NCBI GenBank assembly: GCA_035718045.1
Contig: DASTHV010000030.1
Location: forward strand, 1-16,268
Source: DASTHV01 sp035718045
Lineage (GTDB): Bacteria; Patescibacteriota; Saccharimonadia; Saccharimonadales; UBA10212
Length of the DNA stretch: 16,268 bases
Direction of reading: 5' to 3'
Under the pieces are notes generated by a model. That model ran no database searches. It saw only the letters and a list, made by a program, of their open reading frames with translations, and was not told the DNA's origin. This document shows positions 1 through 5,358 of the stretch, one piece after another. How positions within the stretch are numbered: position 1 is the first letter of the stretch; each line of letters starts with the position of its first letter. The position numbers and the translations under genes are program-made.

Positions 1-2
1 GC

Positions 3-158
3 ATGCTGAAACAGCCCGAGGACTGGGAAGCCCTGGTCCAGAAGCTCGAGGACGGTGTTGTGGTGCGGCTCGCCGCGCTGAACATCTTCATGCTGGTCTG
101 GCTGGTCATCTACCGCTGGCTGGCCTACGACAACCTCAGCAGCCACTTCGGCCGCTGA
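3..158 (+). CDS. Small single-pass membrane protein (possibly 5'-truncated)
   Basis: The frame reads from an ATG at base 3 to TGA at 156-158 and encodes 51 residues. Only two bases precede the ATG, so the ribosome binding site cannot be seen and the protein could begin further left. The first 20 or so residues are polar and charged (MLKQPEDWEALVQKLEDG). Residues about 23-42 form one hydrophobic span rich in Leu, Val, Trp and Tyr, followed by a short polar tail. This predicts a tiny protein with one membrane helix. Third codon positions are almost all G or C, unlike most of the window but like the pair at 8820-9458, which also includes a small membrane protein. I recognise no family. A run of hairpins follows the stop, as expected at a transcript end. 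Confidence 0.5.
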   Translation: MLKQPEDWEALVQKLEDGVVVRLAALNIFMLVWLVIYRWLAYDNLSSHFGR

Positions 159-190
159 GTCCGGCTTCAAGATCCGTCGAGAGAGGGTAC

Positions 191-208
191 GCGCGGGCAC
201 TCCCGCGC
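191..208. other. Perfect hairpin after the small ORF
   Basis: GCGCGGG (191-197) and CCCGCGC (202-208) form a perfect 7-bp GC stem around a CACT loop. It has no T-run, so it is more likely an mRNA 3' stabilising structure or part of a compound terminator than a terminator by itself. Confidence 0.5.
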
Positions 209-225
209 CGATATAGGGAGCGAGA

Positions 226-300
226 GGGGCGGCACGGCACTGCGGCGCCGCCCCTTCCTCCCCGCCTTTTAGACCCATTTGCCGCCCGGGGTCTTTTTTT
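226..300 (+). terminator. Tandem terminator hairpins
   Basis: Two hairpins lie in series. The first pairs GGGGCGGC (226-233) with GCCGCCCC (247-254), and a C/T-rich stretch follows. The second pairs AGACCC (271-276) with GGGTCT (289-294) and runs straight into seven T (294-300), a good rho-independent terminator on the plus strand. Both would end the transcript of the small ORF at the left edge. Confidence 0.7.
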
Positions 301-369
301 AAACTCAATCTCTCTCCATTCCCCTTATGCTTGCAAAAGTAACTAAAAATGCCAAACTGATTATTAATT

Positions 370-747
370 ATGGAACCTGACGGAAAAACAAGAGTGTGGT
401 TCAACATGCAGGACTCAGAAATGTATGGGGAAGACAGAGTATGTGAAACCTATCCTGTTAGAAGGGAATCTGATGAATGCGTCGGGGCCGAAGATGCCCA
501 GCAAATCCGCTCTGAAGCCGACGTTGCGTTTAGATTAGACAGGGCCAGAAGAGTTGATATGGTTTCTTATAAATATTGGGTTGAAATGAAAGTATTAGCG
601 ACAGGAGATATCGTTACTATTGATATACCAAGCGGTTCGACCGCTGCCTACTTGTTAGATAAAACAGTTGTGAGGGAGGCCGAAAGGCATTTAGGCGCAA
701 CCGGCCTGACCATTATTAATGGCTCCGGCTTCGGCTTCGAAAACTAA
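370..747 (+). CDS. Hypothetical protein, 125 aa
   Basis: I do not recognise this protein. It encodes up to 125 residues from ATG 370. No Shine-Dalgarno precedes that codon; the sequence before it is AT-rich (gattattaatt), so a leaderless start or a later Met (residue 13 or 19) is possible. The N-terminal half is charged and looks unstructured. The C-terminal half (about residues 62-125) alternates hydrophobic and polar residues in a beta-strand pattern (YWVEMKVLATGDIVTIDI), then has a helix-like stretch (AAYLLDKTVVREAERHLG) and ends in a Gly/Asn-rich tail. It has no signal peptide or membrane segment. It is AT-richer than its neighbours and stands alone, converging on rplT with 39 bases between the stops. 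The coding pattern is plausible but not proven. Confidence 0.5.
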   Translation: MEPDGKTRVWFNMQDSEMYGEDRVCETYPVRRESDECVGAEDAQQIRSEADVAFRLDRARRVDMVSYKYWVEMKVLATGDIVTIDIPSGSTAAYLLDKTVVREAERHLGATGLTIINGSGFGFEN

Positions 748-786
748 TCCCTCGTACCTCCCAGTTAAAGTGTCTCGGTTCGAAAG

Positions 787-1137
787 TTACTTAGAGATTT
801 TGGCGGCTTTTAAAACGGCTTCGAAGGCTTTTGGCTCGCTGACGGCCAGTTCGGCTAGGATTTTTCTATCAATAGTGATTTGAGAGACTTTCAGCCCGGC
901 AATCAGACGGCTGTAAGTGGTACCGTGCAGGCGGGCGGCGGCGTTGATGCGGGCGTTCCACAGCTGGCGGAAGGTCCGCTTTTTATTGCGGCGGTCGCGA
1001 TAGGCATACTGTAAAGACCGGGTGACGGCTTGTTTGCCGCGCTTAACGCTGCTGCGATGGCTCTTTTGATAACCTTTAGTGGCTTTTCGAATCTTTTGAT
1101 GCCGTTTATGGGCGGTGACTCCGCGCTTAACTCTCAT
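787..1137 (-). CDS. rplT: 50S ribosomal protein L20
   Basis: Encodes 116 residues, the usual L20 length. It is strongly basic and carries the family pattern: MRVKRGVTAHKRHQKIRKATKGY at the N-terminus, then YAYRDRRNKKRTFRQLWNARINAAAR and the C-terminal globular part with YSRLIAGL and DRKILAELA. L20 binds 23S rRNA and is needed early in large-subunit assembly. The ATG lies 2 nt after the rpmI stop, and its Shine-Dalgarno (TTAGGAG) is built from the last rpmI codons, so translation of the two genes is probably coupled. In several bacteria L20 represses its own operon; I see no clear L20-binding mimic here. No strong terminator is visible on the minus strand before the convergent gene at 370-747. 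Confidence 0.97.
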   Translation of the reverse strand: MRVKRGVTAHKRHQKIRKATKGYQKSHRSSVKRGKQAVTRSLQYAYRDRRNKKRTFRQLWNARINAAARLHGTTYSRLIAGLKVSQITIDRKILAELAVSEPKAFEAVLKAAKISK

Positions 1138-1139
1138 AA

Positions 1140-1337
1140 CTAAACTCCTAACCGGCGCTTGATGTTTTTAACCTGTTTACCCTGAGCCAGGGACTCAACA
1201 CCGGCAAAGCGGCGCTTACGGCCTTCACTTTTCTTCTCTAAAAAATGATTACCCGTGGCATGGCGGCGCATCACCTTACCAGTCTTGGTAAGGCGGACAC
1301 GCTTTTTGGTTCCGCTGTGGGTCTTTAACTTAGGCAT
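1140..1337 (-). CDS. rpmI: 50S ribosomal protein L35
   Basis: Encodes 65 residues, the normal length of L35, with the typical start MPKLKTHSGTKKRVRLTKTGKV, the central HATGNHFLEKKS and a basic tail ending KNIKRRLGV. L35 is a small basic component of the large ribosomal subunit. It sits between infC and rplT, the near-universal bacterial order. The ATG is 5 nt after the infC stop. An AGGA sits 13 nt before the ATG, inside the last infC codons, which is a long spacing. This suggests that translation depends largely on coupling with infC. Confidence 0.97.
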   Translation of the reverse strand: MPKLKTHSGTKKRVRLTKTGKVMRRHATGNHFLEKKSEGRKRRFAGVESLAQGKQVKNIKRRLGV

Positions 1338-1342
1338 GATAA

Positions 1343-1849
1343 TTACTTTTTCCTGACGACAAAACTCAACTGCCGGCCGGCAAACTGGGGTTCCTGATCG
1401 CGTACGATACTCTCGCCCAATAGTCCTTGAATGCGTTCGGCCAATTGGTAACCCAGCTCTTTGTGGGCTAGCTCTCGTCCCCGATAGACTACCGCAATTC
1501 TTACCTTATGTCCAGCCTCTAGAAACTCGCCGACCTTGCGCAGCTTGACCCCTAAGTCGTGGTCGCTGATTTTTAGACCGATCCTCATCTGCTTTAAATC
1601 CTGGGCCTTGGACTTCTGTCGGCTCTTTTGAGCCTGCTTGGTTCGCTGATAGTTGTATTTGCCCCAATCCACGATCCGGGCCACAGGGGGGGTGGCATTG
1701 GGCGACACCTCTACCAGGTCCAGGCCGGCCTGCTCGGCGGCGGCCAGAGCCTCGGCGCGAGATAAAACGCCTAGCTGGCGGCCATCATCACCTATAACTC
1801 GCAAATTGTTGGCGCGTATCTCTTGATTTACGCGGGCATCTTTAGCTAT
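1343..1849 (-). CDS. infC: Translation initiation factor IF-3, rare ATA start
   Basis: IF-3 binds the 30S subunit, checks the start codon-initiator tRNA pair and prevents premature 50S joining. The N-domain carries RVNQEIRANNLRVIGDDGRQLGV and the VSPNATPPVARIVDWGKYNYQ signature; a basic linker and the C-domain (KISDHDLGVKLRKVGEFLEAG, VVYRGRELAHKELG) follow. A start at TTG 1804 would remove the conserved RVNQEIRANN segment. The frame stays open upstream to a TAA at 1864-1862, with no ATG, GTG or other TTG in that stretch. The best start is ATA at 1849-1847, preceded by a perfect AAGGAG (1863-1858) with 8-nt spacing. That gives 168 residues, close to the family norm. Non-canonical infC start codons (AUU in E. 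coli) are a known autoregulatory device, because IF-3 rejects them. I infer the same logic here; the ATA has not been shown experimentally. Confidence 0.93.
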   Translation of the reverse strand: MAKDARVNQEIRANNLRVIGDDGRQLGVLSRAEALAAAEQAGLDLVEVSPNATPPVARIVDWGKYNYQRTKQAQKSRQKSKAQDLKQMRIGLKISDHDLGVKLRKVGEFLEAGHKVRIAVVYRGRELAHKELGYQLAERIQGLLGESIVRDQEPQFAGRQLSFVVRKK

Positions 1850-1879
1850 TTGGCAAACTCCTTAAAACTCGGTAAAGGA

Positions 1880-1909
1880 ATAATACCAAAACAGAGGCGA
1901 GCTGAGCAA
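1880..1909 (-). promoter_or_regulatory. Putative promoter of infC-rpmI-rplT
   Basis: On the minus strand TATTAT (1885-1880) is a good -10. TTGCTC (1909-1904) is a weak -35 at 18-bp spacing. Transcription would start near 1873, giving a leader of about 24 nt that carries the AAGGAG of infC. This lets the operon be transcribed independently of comM. Confidence 0.45.
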
Positions 1910-1921
1910 GCGGAAAGATTG

Positions 1922-3457
1922 CTAAAGATAAGCCGGCTGTAACAATGAGGCCGTTTGATGGCGATATTGCAGGGCTTCGCTGATATGGGCCGGCAGGATT
2001 TGGTCCTTGGAGTCCAAGTCGGCGATGGTGCGGGCCACCTTGACGGTCCTAACATAGCTACGGGCCGAGATATCGAGTTTTTGGGCGGCGCTGTCCAGCA
2101 GCGATTTGGCTTCTGGGGTCAGTTGGGCTAACTGGCGGATTTCGCGGTTAGTCATAGAGGCATTGAACCGGGCACCGTTGAATCGCTGGGTCTGGCGCTG
2201 GTAAGCGGCTTGGACTTGCTGTTTTAAACCAGAGCTTTCGGCGGGCCGGCTGTTGTCGCTAAGCAGTTTGGCGTGTTCTACATCATGGACGGGCAGATGC
2301 AGGTCGATGCGGTCCATAATCGGGCCGGACAACTTCTTTTGATAACGGGCGATAGCCGAGGCGGTGCATTGACAGGTCTTATTGGTGCCGTAATAGCCGC
2401 AGGGGCAGGGATTGGCAGTAGCGACCAGGATGAATTCGGCCGGATAGGTAGCTGAGTCCTTTACTCGAGTGATAGTCACCTGTCCGTCTTCCAGGGGTTG
2501 TCTGAGGGCTTCCAAGGTGCTGTGGCTGAATTCCGGTAGCTCGTCCAGAAAAAGCACGCCACGGTGGGCCAGAGTGGCCTCACCTGGTTTAGGATTAGTG
2601 CCGCCCCCCACCAATGCTACTGTGCTGGCGGTGTGGTGTGGCGCCCTGAAAGGCCGTTTGTAAATAATTCGACCCGATTCGCCGCCTAAGCTGTGCAGAT
2701 GGGTGACTTCCAGGACCTCCGGGTGGGCTAGATCCGGCAATATGCCGCACATAGCCCTGGCCAGCATGGTCTTGCCGGTGCCGGGTGGCCCATGCAGCAG
2801 GATATTGTGGTGACCAGCCGCCGCGATTTGCAGAGCCCGTTTGGCAATCGGCTGGCCGGCTATCTCTGAAAAATCGATATCATCTGTAGCTGTGGCGGCC
2901 TTAGGCAATCGCCCGGCACCGCTTTTGACGGCTTTAAGGGTCAGGGTGCCAGCCAGGTCCATATAAACGTCGCGCAGGCTGGCGGCGGCTTTTATTTGTA
3001 TGTCGGGCACCAGCAAGCCTTGCTCCAGGTTGGCGCTTGGTAAATAAAACTGATTGTAGCCTAACTTTTTAGCGGCCAGCAGACGGCCGATAAGACCTCG
3101 GACCGGATTTAGCAACCCGTCCAGGCCGATTTCACCGAAGAACAACTGTCCGGATAGCTTTTCCGACTGGATTTGGTCGCTTTTAGCCAGCACAGCCACT
3201 GCCATAGCCAGATCCAGGCTGGTTGAATCCTTGGGGACATCAGCGGGCGATAGGTTTAAAGTTACCCGCTTTTTGGGAAACTGGATAGAGCAATTAGCAA
3301 AGCTGGCCCGCAGGCGTTCCTTGGCCTCGTCCACGGCCTTGCTGGCGTAGCCGATTATGACTATCGCCGGCAGACCGTTGGTGATGTGACACTCCACATT
3401 AATTAACAATGGCTCATTGCCCGAGCGGTCAACAATGGTTCGTACGTCCGCGCTCAT
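1922..3457 (-). CDS. comM: ComM-like AAA+ branch-migration helicase (YifB/Mg-chelatase family)
   Basis: Encodes 511 residues from ATG 3457. The order is that of ComM/YifB: an N-terminal ChlI/Lon-protease-like domain (about 1-190, with HITNGLPAIVIIG, VTLNLSPADVPKDS and FFGEIGLDG), an AAA+ core with Walker A GPPGTGKT (223-230) and Walker B GVLFLDELPE (300-309), then a C-terminal Mg-chelatase-type domain ending SYVRTVKVARTIADLD. Four Cys (351, 353, 362, 364) sit in ANPCPCGYYGTNKTCQC, a possible metal site. ComM is a hexameric helicase that promotes branch migration during natural transformation; many patescibacteria carry competence genes. The frame is open to ATG 3520, but aligning by eye with E. 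coli YifB places the start at 3457 (3466 is also possible). No Shine-Dalgarno precedes any of these. AATAAT (3470-3465) lies 7 nt before the chosen ATG, so a leaderless mRNA is possible. Confidence 0.93.
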   Translation of the reverse strand: MSADVRTIVDRSGNEPLLINVECHITNGLPAIVIIGYASKAVDEAKERLRASFANCSIQFPKKRVTLNLSPADVPKDSTSLDLAMAVAVLAKSDQIQSEKLSGQLFFGEIGLDGLLNPVRGLIGRLLAAKKLGYNQFYLPSANLEQGLLVPDIQIKAAASLRDVYMDLAGTLTLKAVKSGAGRLPKAATATDDIDFSEIAGQPIAKRALQIAAAGHHNILLHGPPGTGKTMLARAMCGILPDLAHPEVLEVTHLHSLGGESGRIIYKRPFRAPHHTASTVALVGGGTNPKPGEATLAHRGVLFLDELPEFSHSTLEALRQPLEDGQVTITRVKDSATYPAEFILVATANPCPCGYYGTNKTCQCTASAIARYQKKLSGPIMDRIDLHLPVHDVEHAKLLSDNSRPAESSGLKQQVQAAYQRQTQRFNGARFNASMTNREIRQLAQLTPEAKSLLDSAAQKLDISARSYVRTVKVARTIADLDSKDQILPAHISEALQYRHQTASLLQPAYL

Positions 3458-3522
3458 GCGAGTCATTATTAATGACCGACAGTCAAAAGAAAATTGCTTA
3501 TGTCCACTTCGCCCAAACATTT

Positions 3523-3557
3523 AAGAAAAGCTCGGCGGGAAGGCCGAGCTTTTACTT
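3523..3557. terminator. Strong hairpin upstream of comM (terminator or attenuator)
   Basis: AAAAGCTCGGC (3526-3536) and GCCGAGCTTTT (3543-3553) form an 11-bp perfect stem with loop GGGAAG, extended by AAG/CTT past one bulged A. The T-rich 3' arm on both strands allows bidirectional termination. It lies between the putative 3690-3718 promoter and comM, so it could act as an attenuator. Confidence 0.65.
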
Positions 3558-3559
3558 AG

Positions 3560-3594
3560 GGTTGGAGGTTTGAGGTTTTGTTTGAGGCTGTTTG
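3560..3594. repeat. Heptad repeat locus 1
   Basis: The stretch reads as consecutive 7-mers: GGTTGGA, GGTTTGA, GGTTTTG, TTTGAGG, CTGTTTG. The first three are clear variants of one word; the last two are degenerate. It sits between two hairpins in the gene-free region upstream of comM. Other period-7 arrays occur at 11726, 14614 and 14964. Confidence 0.5.
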
Positions 3595-3613
3595 TTATGT
3601 CGAGCTTTTTGAC

Positions 3614-3659
3614 GGAACAACCGCTTGCGAGAAGCGGTTGTTTCCTGTTTTTTGTTTTT
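3614..3659 (+). terminator. Rho-independent terminator, plus strand
   Basis: GGAACAACCGCTT (3614-3626) pairs with AAGCGGTTGTTTCC (3632-3645) in a 13-bp stem with one bulged A and a GCGAG loop. A T-rich tract follows to 3659. The polarity is plus strand, but no plus-strand gene lies upstream, so what it terminates is unclear. On the minus strand an A-rich tract precedes it and no T-run follows. Confidence 0.6.
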
Positions 3660-3689
3660 GAGCACTTTTTTTATTCAGTGCTAGTTATC

Positions 3690-3718
3690 ATCTTATAAAT
3701 ACCTAAAAAACTTGTCAA
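3690..3718 (-). promoter_or_regulatory. Putative promoter firing toward comM
   Basis: On the minus strand TTGACA (3718-3713) is a perfect -35 and TAAGAT (3695-3690) a 4/6 -10, with 17-bp spacing. CTTGT-CA-ACAAG (3711-3722) is a small dyad over the -35 that could be an operator. A transcript from about 3683 would have a leader of some 225 nt containing the 3614 hairpin, the heptad block and the 3523 hairpin before comM. Confidence 0.5.
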
Positions 3719-3747
3719 CAAGATTTTTATGCTTTTTTTGACAAACC

Positions 3748-3756
3748 TGTGCATAA
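3748..3756 (-). promoter_or_regulatory. DnaA-box-like 9-mer
   Basis: TGTGCATAA on the plus strand is TTATGCACA on the minus strand, a full match to the DnaA-box consensus TTATNCACA. It lies in an AT-rich gene-free stretch near the point where gene orientation switches. I see only one such box, so this is weak evidence for an origin. Confidence 0.3.
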
Positions 3757-3941
3757 CTTTCACTTTGGCGTGCTGGTAAATTAACAACGCGGCCGTGAAA
3801 TATGGCCGGCGCGCCTACGATTTTGGCTGCGCAGAGTGACGTGAAAAAGTCTAAAAGTACCAAATCGCTGTTCAAATTTTTTGCTAAAAAACTATCGCCG
3901 CGCCGGCTTTCAGGCTTACATTTTTGGACGGCGGGGCCGGG

Positions 3942-4448
3942 CTAGCGGCCGGCTAAATAGCCGGCTGTTTCGGCCAAGCTCAATTTGGCTGCTTCGCCGG
4001 TCTTTAATTTGGCTAGCAACTGGGCCGGCGTCAGCCAGCTCCATTCGCTAAAATCCTCCGGATTATAATCAGGTGCTACATCAGATTCATAGATATAAAG
4101 GGCTCTAAAATAGCCAAGTTCATGGTTTGGAGCGAAAATCCTGATGAATTTGAGCTGCTTTGGTTTCAAATCAAGATTTAGTTCCTCTTTGAAGCCTCGT
4201 AAGCAGGCCTGCAGATAATCCTCGCCTGATTTAACGTGTTCGCCCATGCTATAGTCCAAACCGCCGGGAGCGATGCGCTTGTGAGGTTGCCGGCGCGGTA
4301 TCCAAAGCTCGCCGCGTCGGTTTTGTATAAATGCTTCAGCCGCGCGCAAAAATTGTTTGTTCGTTCTGGCGTCGGCTTGGCTGCGCAAAGTAGTGCCTAT
4401 GACGCGATCTTTGGAGTCCACTAAGTCTAACAATTCGTCGTCATCCAT
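3942..4448 (-). CDS. Nudix hydrolase, IDI/YfcD-like, with atypical Nudix box
   Basis: Encodes 168 residues. The start DDELLDLVDSKDRVIGTTLRSQA resembles the N-terminus of the isopentenyl-diphosphate-isomerase-like branch of Nudix proteins. The Nudix helix region is residues 69-91, with E76, R84 and the metal-binding pair E88-E89 in place. Three usually conserved positions differ: the box Gly is E70, the Glu after Arg is G85 (RGFKEE instead of REUXEE), and the late Gly is N91. A C-terminal WSWLTPAQL segment is normal for this group. Nudix enzymes cleave nucleoside diphosphates linked to another group; the substrate cannot be read here, and the altered box may change or reduce activity. ATG 4448 has no Shine-Dalgarno; TATCAT lies 8 nt upstream, so the mRNA may be nearly leaderless. 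Confidence 0.85.
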   Translation of the reverse strand: MDDDELLDLVDSKDRVIGTTLRSQADARTNKQFLRAAEAFIQNRRGELWIPRRQPHKRIAPGGLDYSMGEHVKSGEDYLQACLRGFKEELNLDLKPKQLKFIRIFAPNHELGYFRALYIYESDVAPDYNPEDFSEWSWLTPAQLLAKLKTGEAAKLSLAETAGYLAGR

Positions 4449-4456
4449 TGTTCAAA

Positions 4457-4503
4457 ATGATACCAAAAATTGACACAATAGCCTATTGTCAGAAGCCGAC
4501 AAT
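4457..4503 (-). promoter_or_regulatory. Nudix promoter region with operator-like dyads
   Basis: On the minus strand TATCAT (4462-4457) matches the -10 consensus at 5 of 6 positions. Behind it ACAATAG-C-CTATTGT (4475-4489) is a perfect 7-bp dyad placed over the -35 position. A second inverted repeat, ATTGTC (4485-4490) with GACAAT (4498-4503), shares one arm with it. Overlapping half-sites of this kind suggest binding by a dimeric repressor or activator. The regulator is unknown. Confidence 0.45.
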
Positions 4504-4675
4504 CCAATGCGGAAACCATCTTTCAAAAAATCATAATTTCAACGTAGCAGGGGCTCACGGATGGCGGGCTTGTTCGTAAAATGTACGCCAATATGAAGCA
4601 CATCGTTGTAATAATGATTTGTTGTTAATTGTGACACTAACAGATATATGATGTATAGAATACAATGTAGTGCTC

Positions 4676-4704
4676 TTGACTTTATCTCTGAAGTGTAGTA
4701 AGTT
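4676..4704 (+). promoter_or_regulatory. Putative promoter of the structured RNA
   Basis: TTGACT (4676-4681) is a 5/6 -35. At 17-bp spacing TAAGTT (4699-4704) is a poor -10 (3/6). Transcription would start near 4711, exactly where the first hairpin of the putative RNA begins. Confidence 0.35.
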
Positions 4705-4710
4705 GATAGA

Positions 4711-4916
4711 GTAAGTCAAAAACAAAAAACTTACGTACTCTCTTGGAGGAGGATTACGCTCAAACCGCGTTAGAGCGCGGAGCGAGCGGTCAGTCACAGC
4801 CTGCTTGGGCGGCAAGCGCTATAAAGTAATTTTAATAGAAGCGCATTTGCCGCCGCGGGCTCCTTGTTCTTATTCCAAAACACCGGCTCCGCGTGGTCCA
4901 AACCGCGGAGCCTTTT
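4711..4916 (+). ncRNA. Candidate structured non-coding RNA, family unknown
   Basis: About 205 nt between a promoter-like site and a strong terminator, without a credible reading frame. Visible helices in order: GTAAGT/ACTTAC (4711-4716 with 4729-4734) around an A-rich loop; CGCT+CCGCG with CGCGG+AGCG (4757-4769 with 4776-4784, CAAA bulge); GGCGGCAA+GCGCT with AGCGC+TTGCCGCC (4808-4820 with 4840-4854, AT bulge); and the terminator. An alternative long-range pairing, GGAGC..GCGG (4779-4789) with CCGC..GCTCC (4853-4863), would compete with two of these. A free GGAGGAGG (4745-4752) is not followed by a usable start codon. I tested it by eye against SRP RNA (no GGAAG tetraloop region), tmRNA and RNase P RNA and found no match. 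6S RNA is conceivable from size alone. It could also be the 5' leader of the gene at 4933 if the terminator is leaky. Confidence 0.5.
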
Positions 4917-4917
4917 C
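4885..4917 (+). terminator. Rho-independent terminator
   Basis: GGCTCCGCG (4885-4893) and CGCGGAGCC (4904-4912) form a perfect 9-bp GC-rich stem with a 10-nt loop, followed by TTTTC. It ends just before the -10 of the next gene. Confidence 0.8.
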
Positions 4918-4918
4918 G

Positions 4919-4932
4919 TATACAATGTAGGT
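4919..4932 (+). promoter_or_regulatory. -10 element for a leaderless mRNA
   Basis: TATACAAT (4919-4926, hexamer TACAAT 4921-4926) is followed by only GTAGGT and then the ATG at 4933. The expected transcription start coincides with the start codon. No good -35 lies 17 bp upstream, where the terminator stem is. The 10-mer TACAATGTAG also occurs at 4661-4670. Confidence 0.45.
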
Positions 4933-5277
4933 ATGAGACGGCTGATGCTTAGACACAAGAAGAACTTATTTCTGGCCATTGCCAGCCTACTGGCGGTTGT
5001 CGCGCTGATGACAGCCACCAGCCCGGTTAACAACCTGATATACGCCGTCTTCTTCTTTGTGTTTATACTCATATTCCTGGTAAGTTTTGGCTATTTGTTT
5101 ATTCGGGCCCAAATGGGCGAAGTCAGCCCCAAGAACAGATACAGGATTGTCGCCTTAAGCTTACTGCTTATAATTCTAGTAATGTTCAGAAGCGCCCAGT
5201 CGCTTAACTGGGTAGACGGAGTTATTTTACTGCTAATTGCTTTCGGGCTGGTGTTTTATATATCGCGCCGCGCCTAG
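4933..5277 (+). CDS. Small multi-pass membrane protein, 114 aa
   Basis: Encodes 114 residues from ATG 4933. A short basic start (MRRLMLRHKK) is followed by hydrophobic spans at about residues 11-27, 33-56, 70-83 and 92-110, giving three or four membrane helices, and a basic C-terminus (SRRA). The positive N-terminus predicts a cytoplasmic N-end. I recognise no named family. The frame is open further upstream to 4864, but that would put the start inside the terminator hairpin of the upstream RNA. The 4933 start has a -10-like TATACAAT just before it. No Shine-Dalgarno is present. It lies upstream of the proline-rich protein and the VirD4-like ATPase and could act with them in the envelope, but that is only position. 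Confidence 0.75.
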   Translation: MRRLMLRHKKNLFLAIASLLAVVALMTATSPVNNLIYAVFFFVFILIFLVSFGYLFIRAQMGEVSPKNRYRIVALSLLLIILVMFRSAQSLNWVDGVILLLIAFGLVFYISRRA

Positions 5278-5346
5278 GCCGTGGGGAACTGTCCGGTAAG
5301 GCTCTGACCGCTGATACAAAGTAGGCGCAAACGTTTTGGATTCACG

Positions 5347-5358
5347 TATAATAAAAGC
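5347..5358 (+). promoter_or_regulatory. Consensus -10 for a leaderless mRNA
   Basis: A perfect TATAAT (5347-5352) is separated from ATG 5359 by six bases (AAAAGC), placing the transcription start at the ATG. The -35 region (about 5324-5329, GGCGCA) is not consensus. Confidence 0.5.

Larger units (their letters stand above)
3458..3941. other. Gene-free region between comM and the Nudix gene
   Basis: No convincing gene lies here. The stretch holds the 3523 and 3614 hairpins, a heptad block, the 3690-3718 promoter, a further 6-bp hairpin (AGCACT 3661-3666 with AGTGCT 3677-3682) and a DnaA-box-like site. The right end, from about 3880, has a weak GC hairpin followed on the minus strand by GATAGTTTTTT, which may terminate the Nudix gene. 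Confidence 0.6.

Noticed and set aside
1846..2055. Minus-strand frame of 69 residues ending at the infC Shine-Dalgarno region
   Set aside because: It overlaps the 3' end of comM in another frame and continues through the infC promoter. A shadow of comM.
3693..3875. Minus-strand reading frame of 60 residues between comM and the Nudix gene
   Set aside because: It runs over the putative promoter and the DnaA-box-like site, has no ribosome site, and its composition is not protein-like. Probably chance.
4788..4808. GGTCAG...CAGCC resembling the SRP RNA domain IV
   Set aside because: The conserved GGAAG/GCAG apical loop of SRP RNA is absent, so the resemblance stops at a few bases.
4661..4930. 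10-base direct repeat TACAATGTAG at 4661 and 4921
   Set aside because: Both copies look like -10 elements (TACAAT), so the match may be two promoters or chance. Nothing else around them is duplicated.
4864..4932. Upstream extension of the 114-aa membrane protein to ATG 4864
   Set aside because: This would translate through the terminator hairpin at 4885-4912. The hydrophobic protein begins naturally at ATG 4933.
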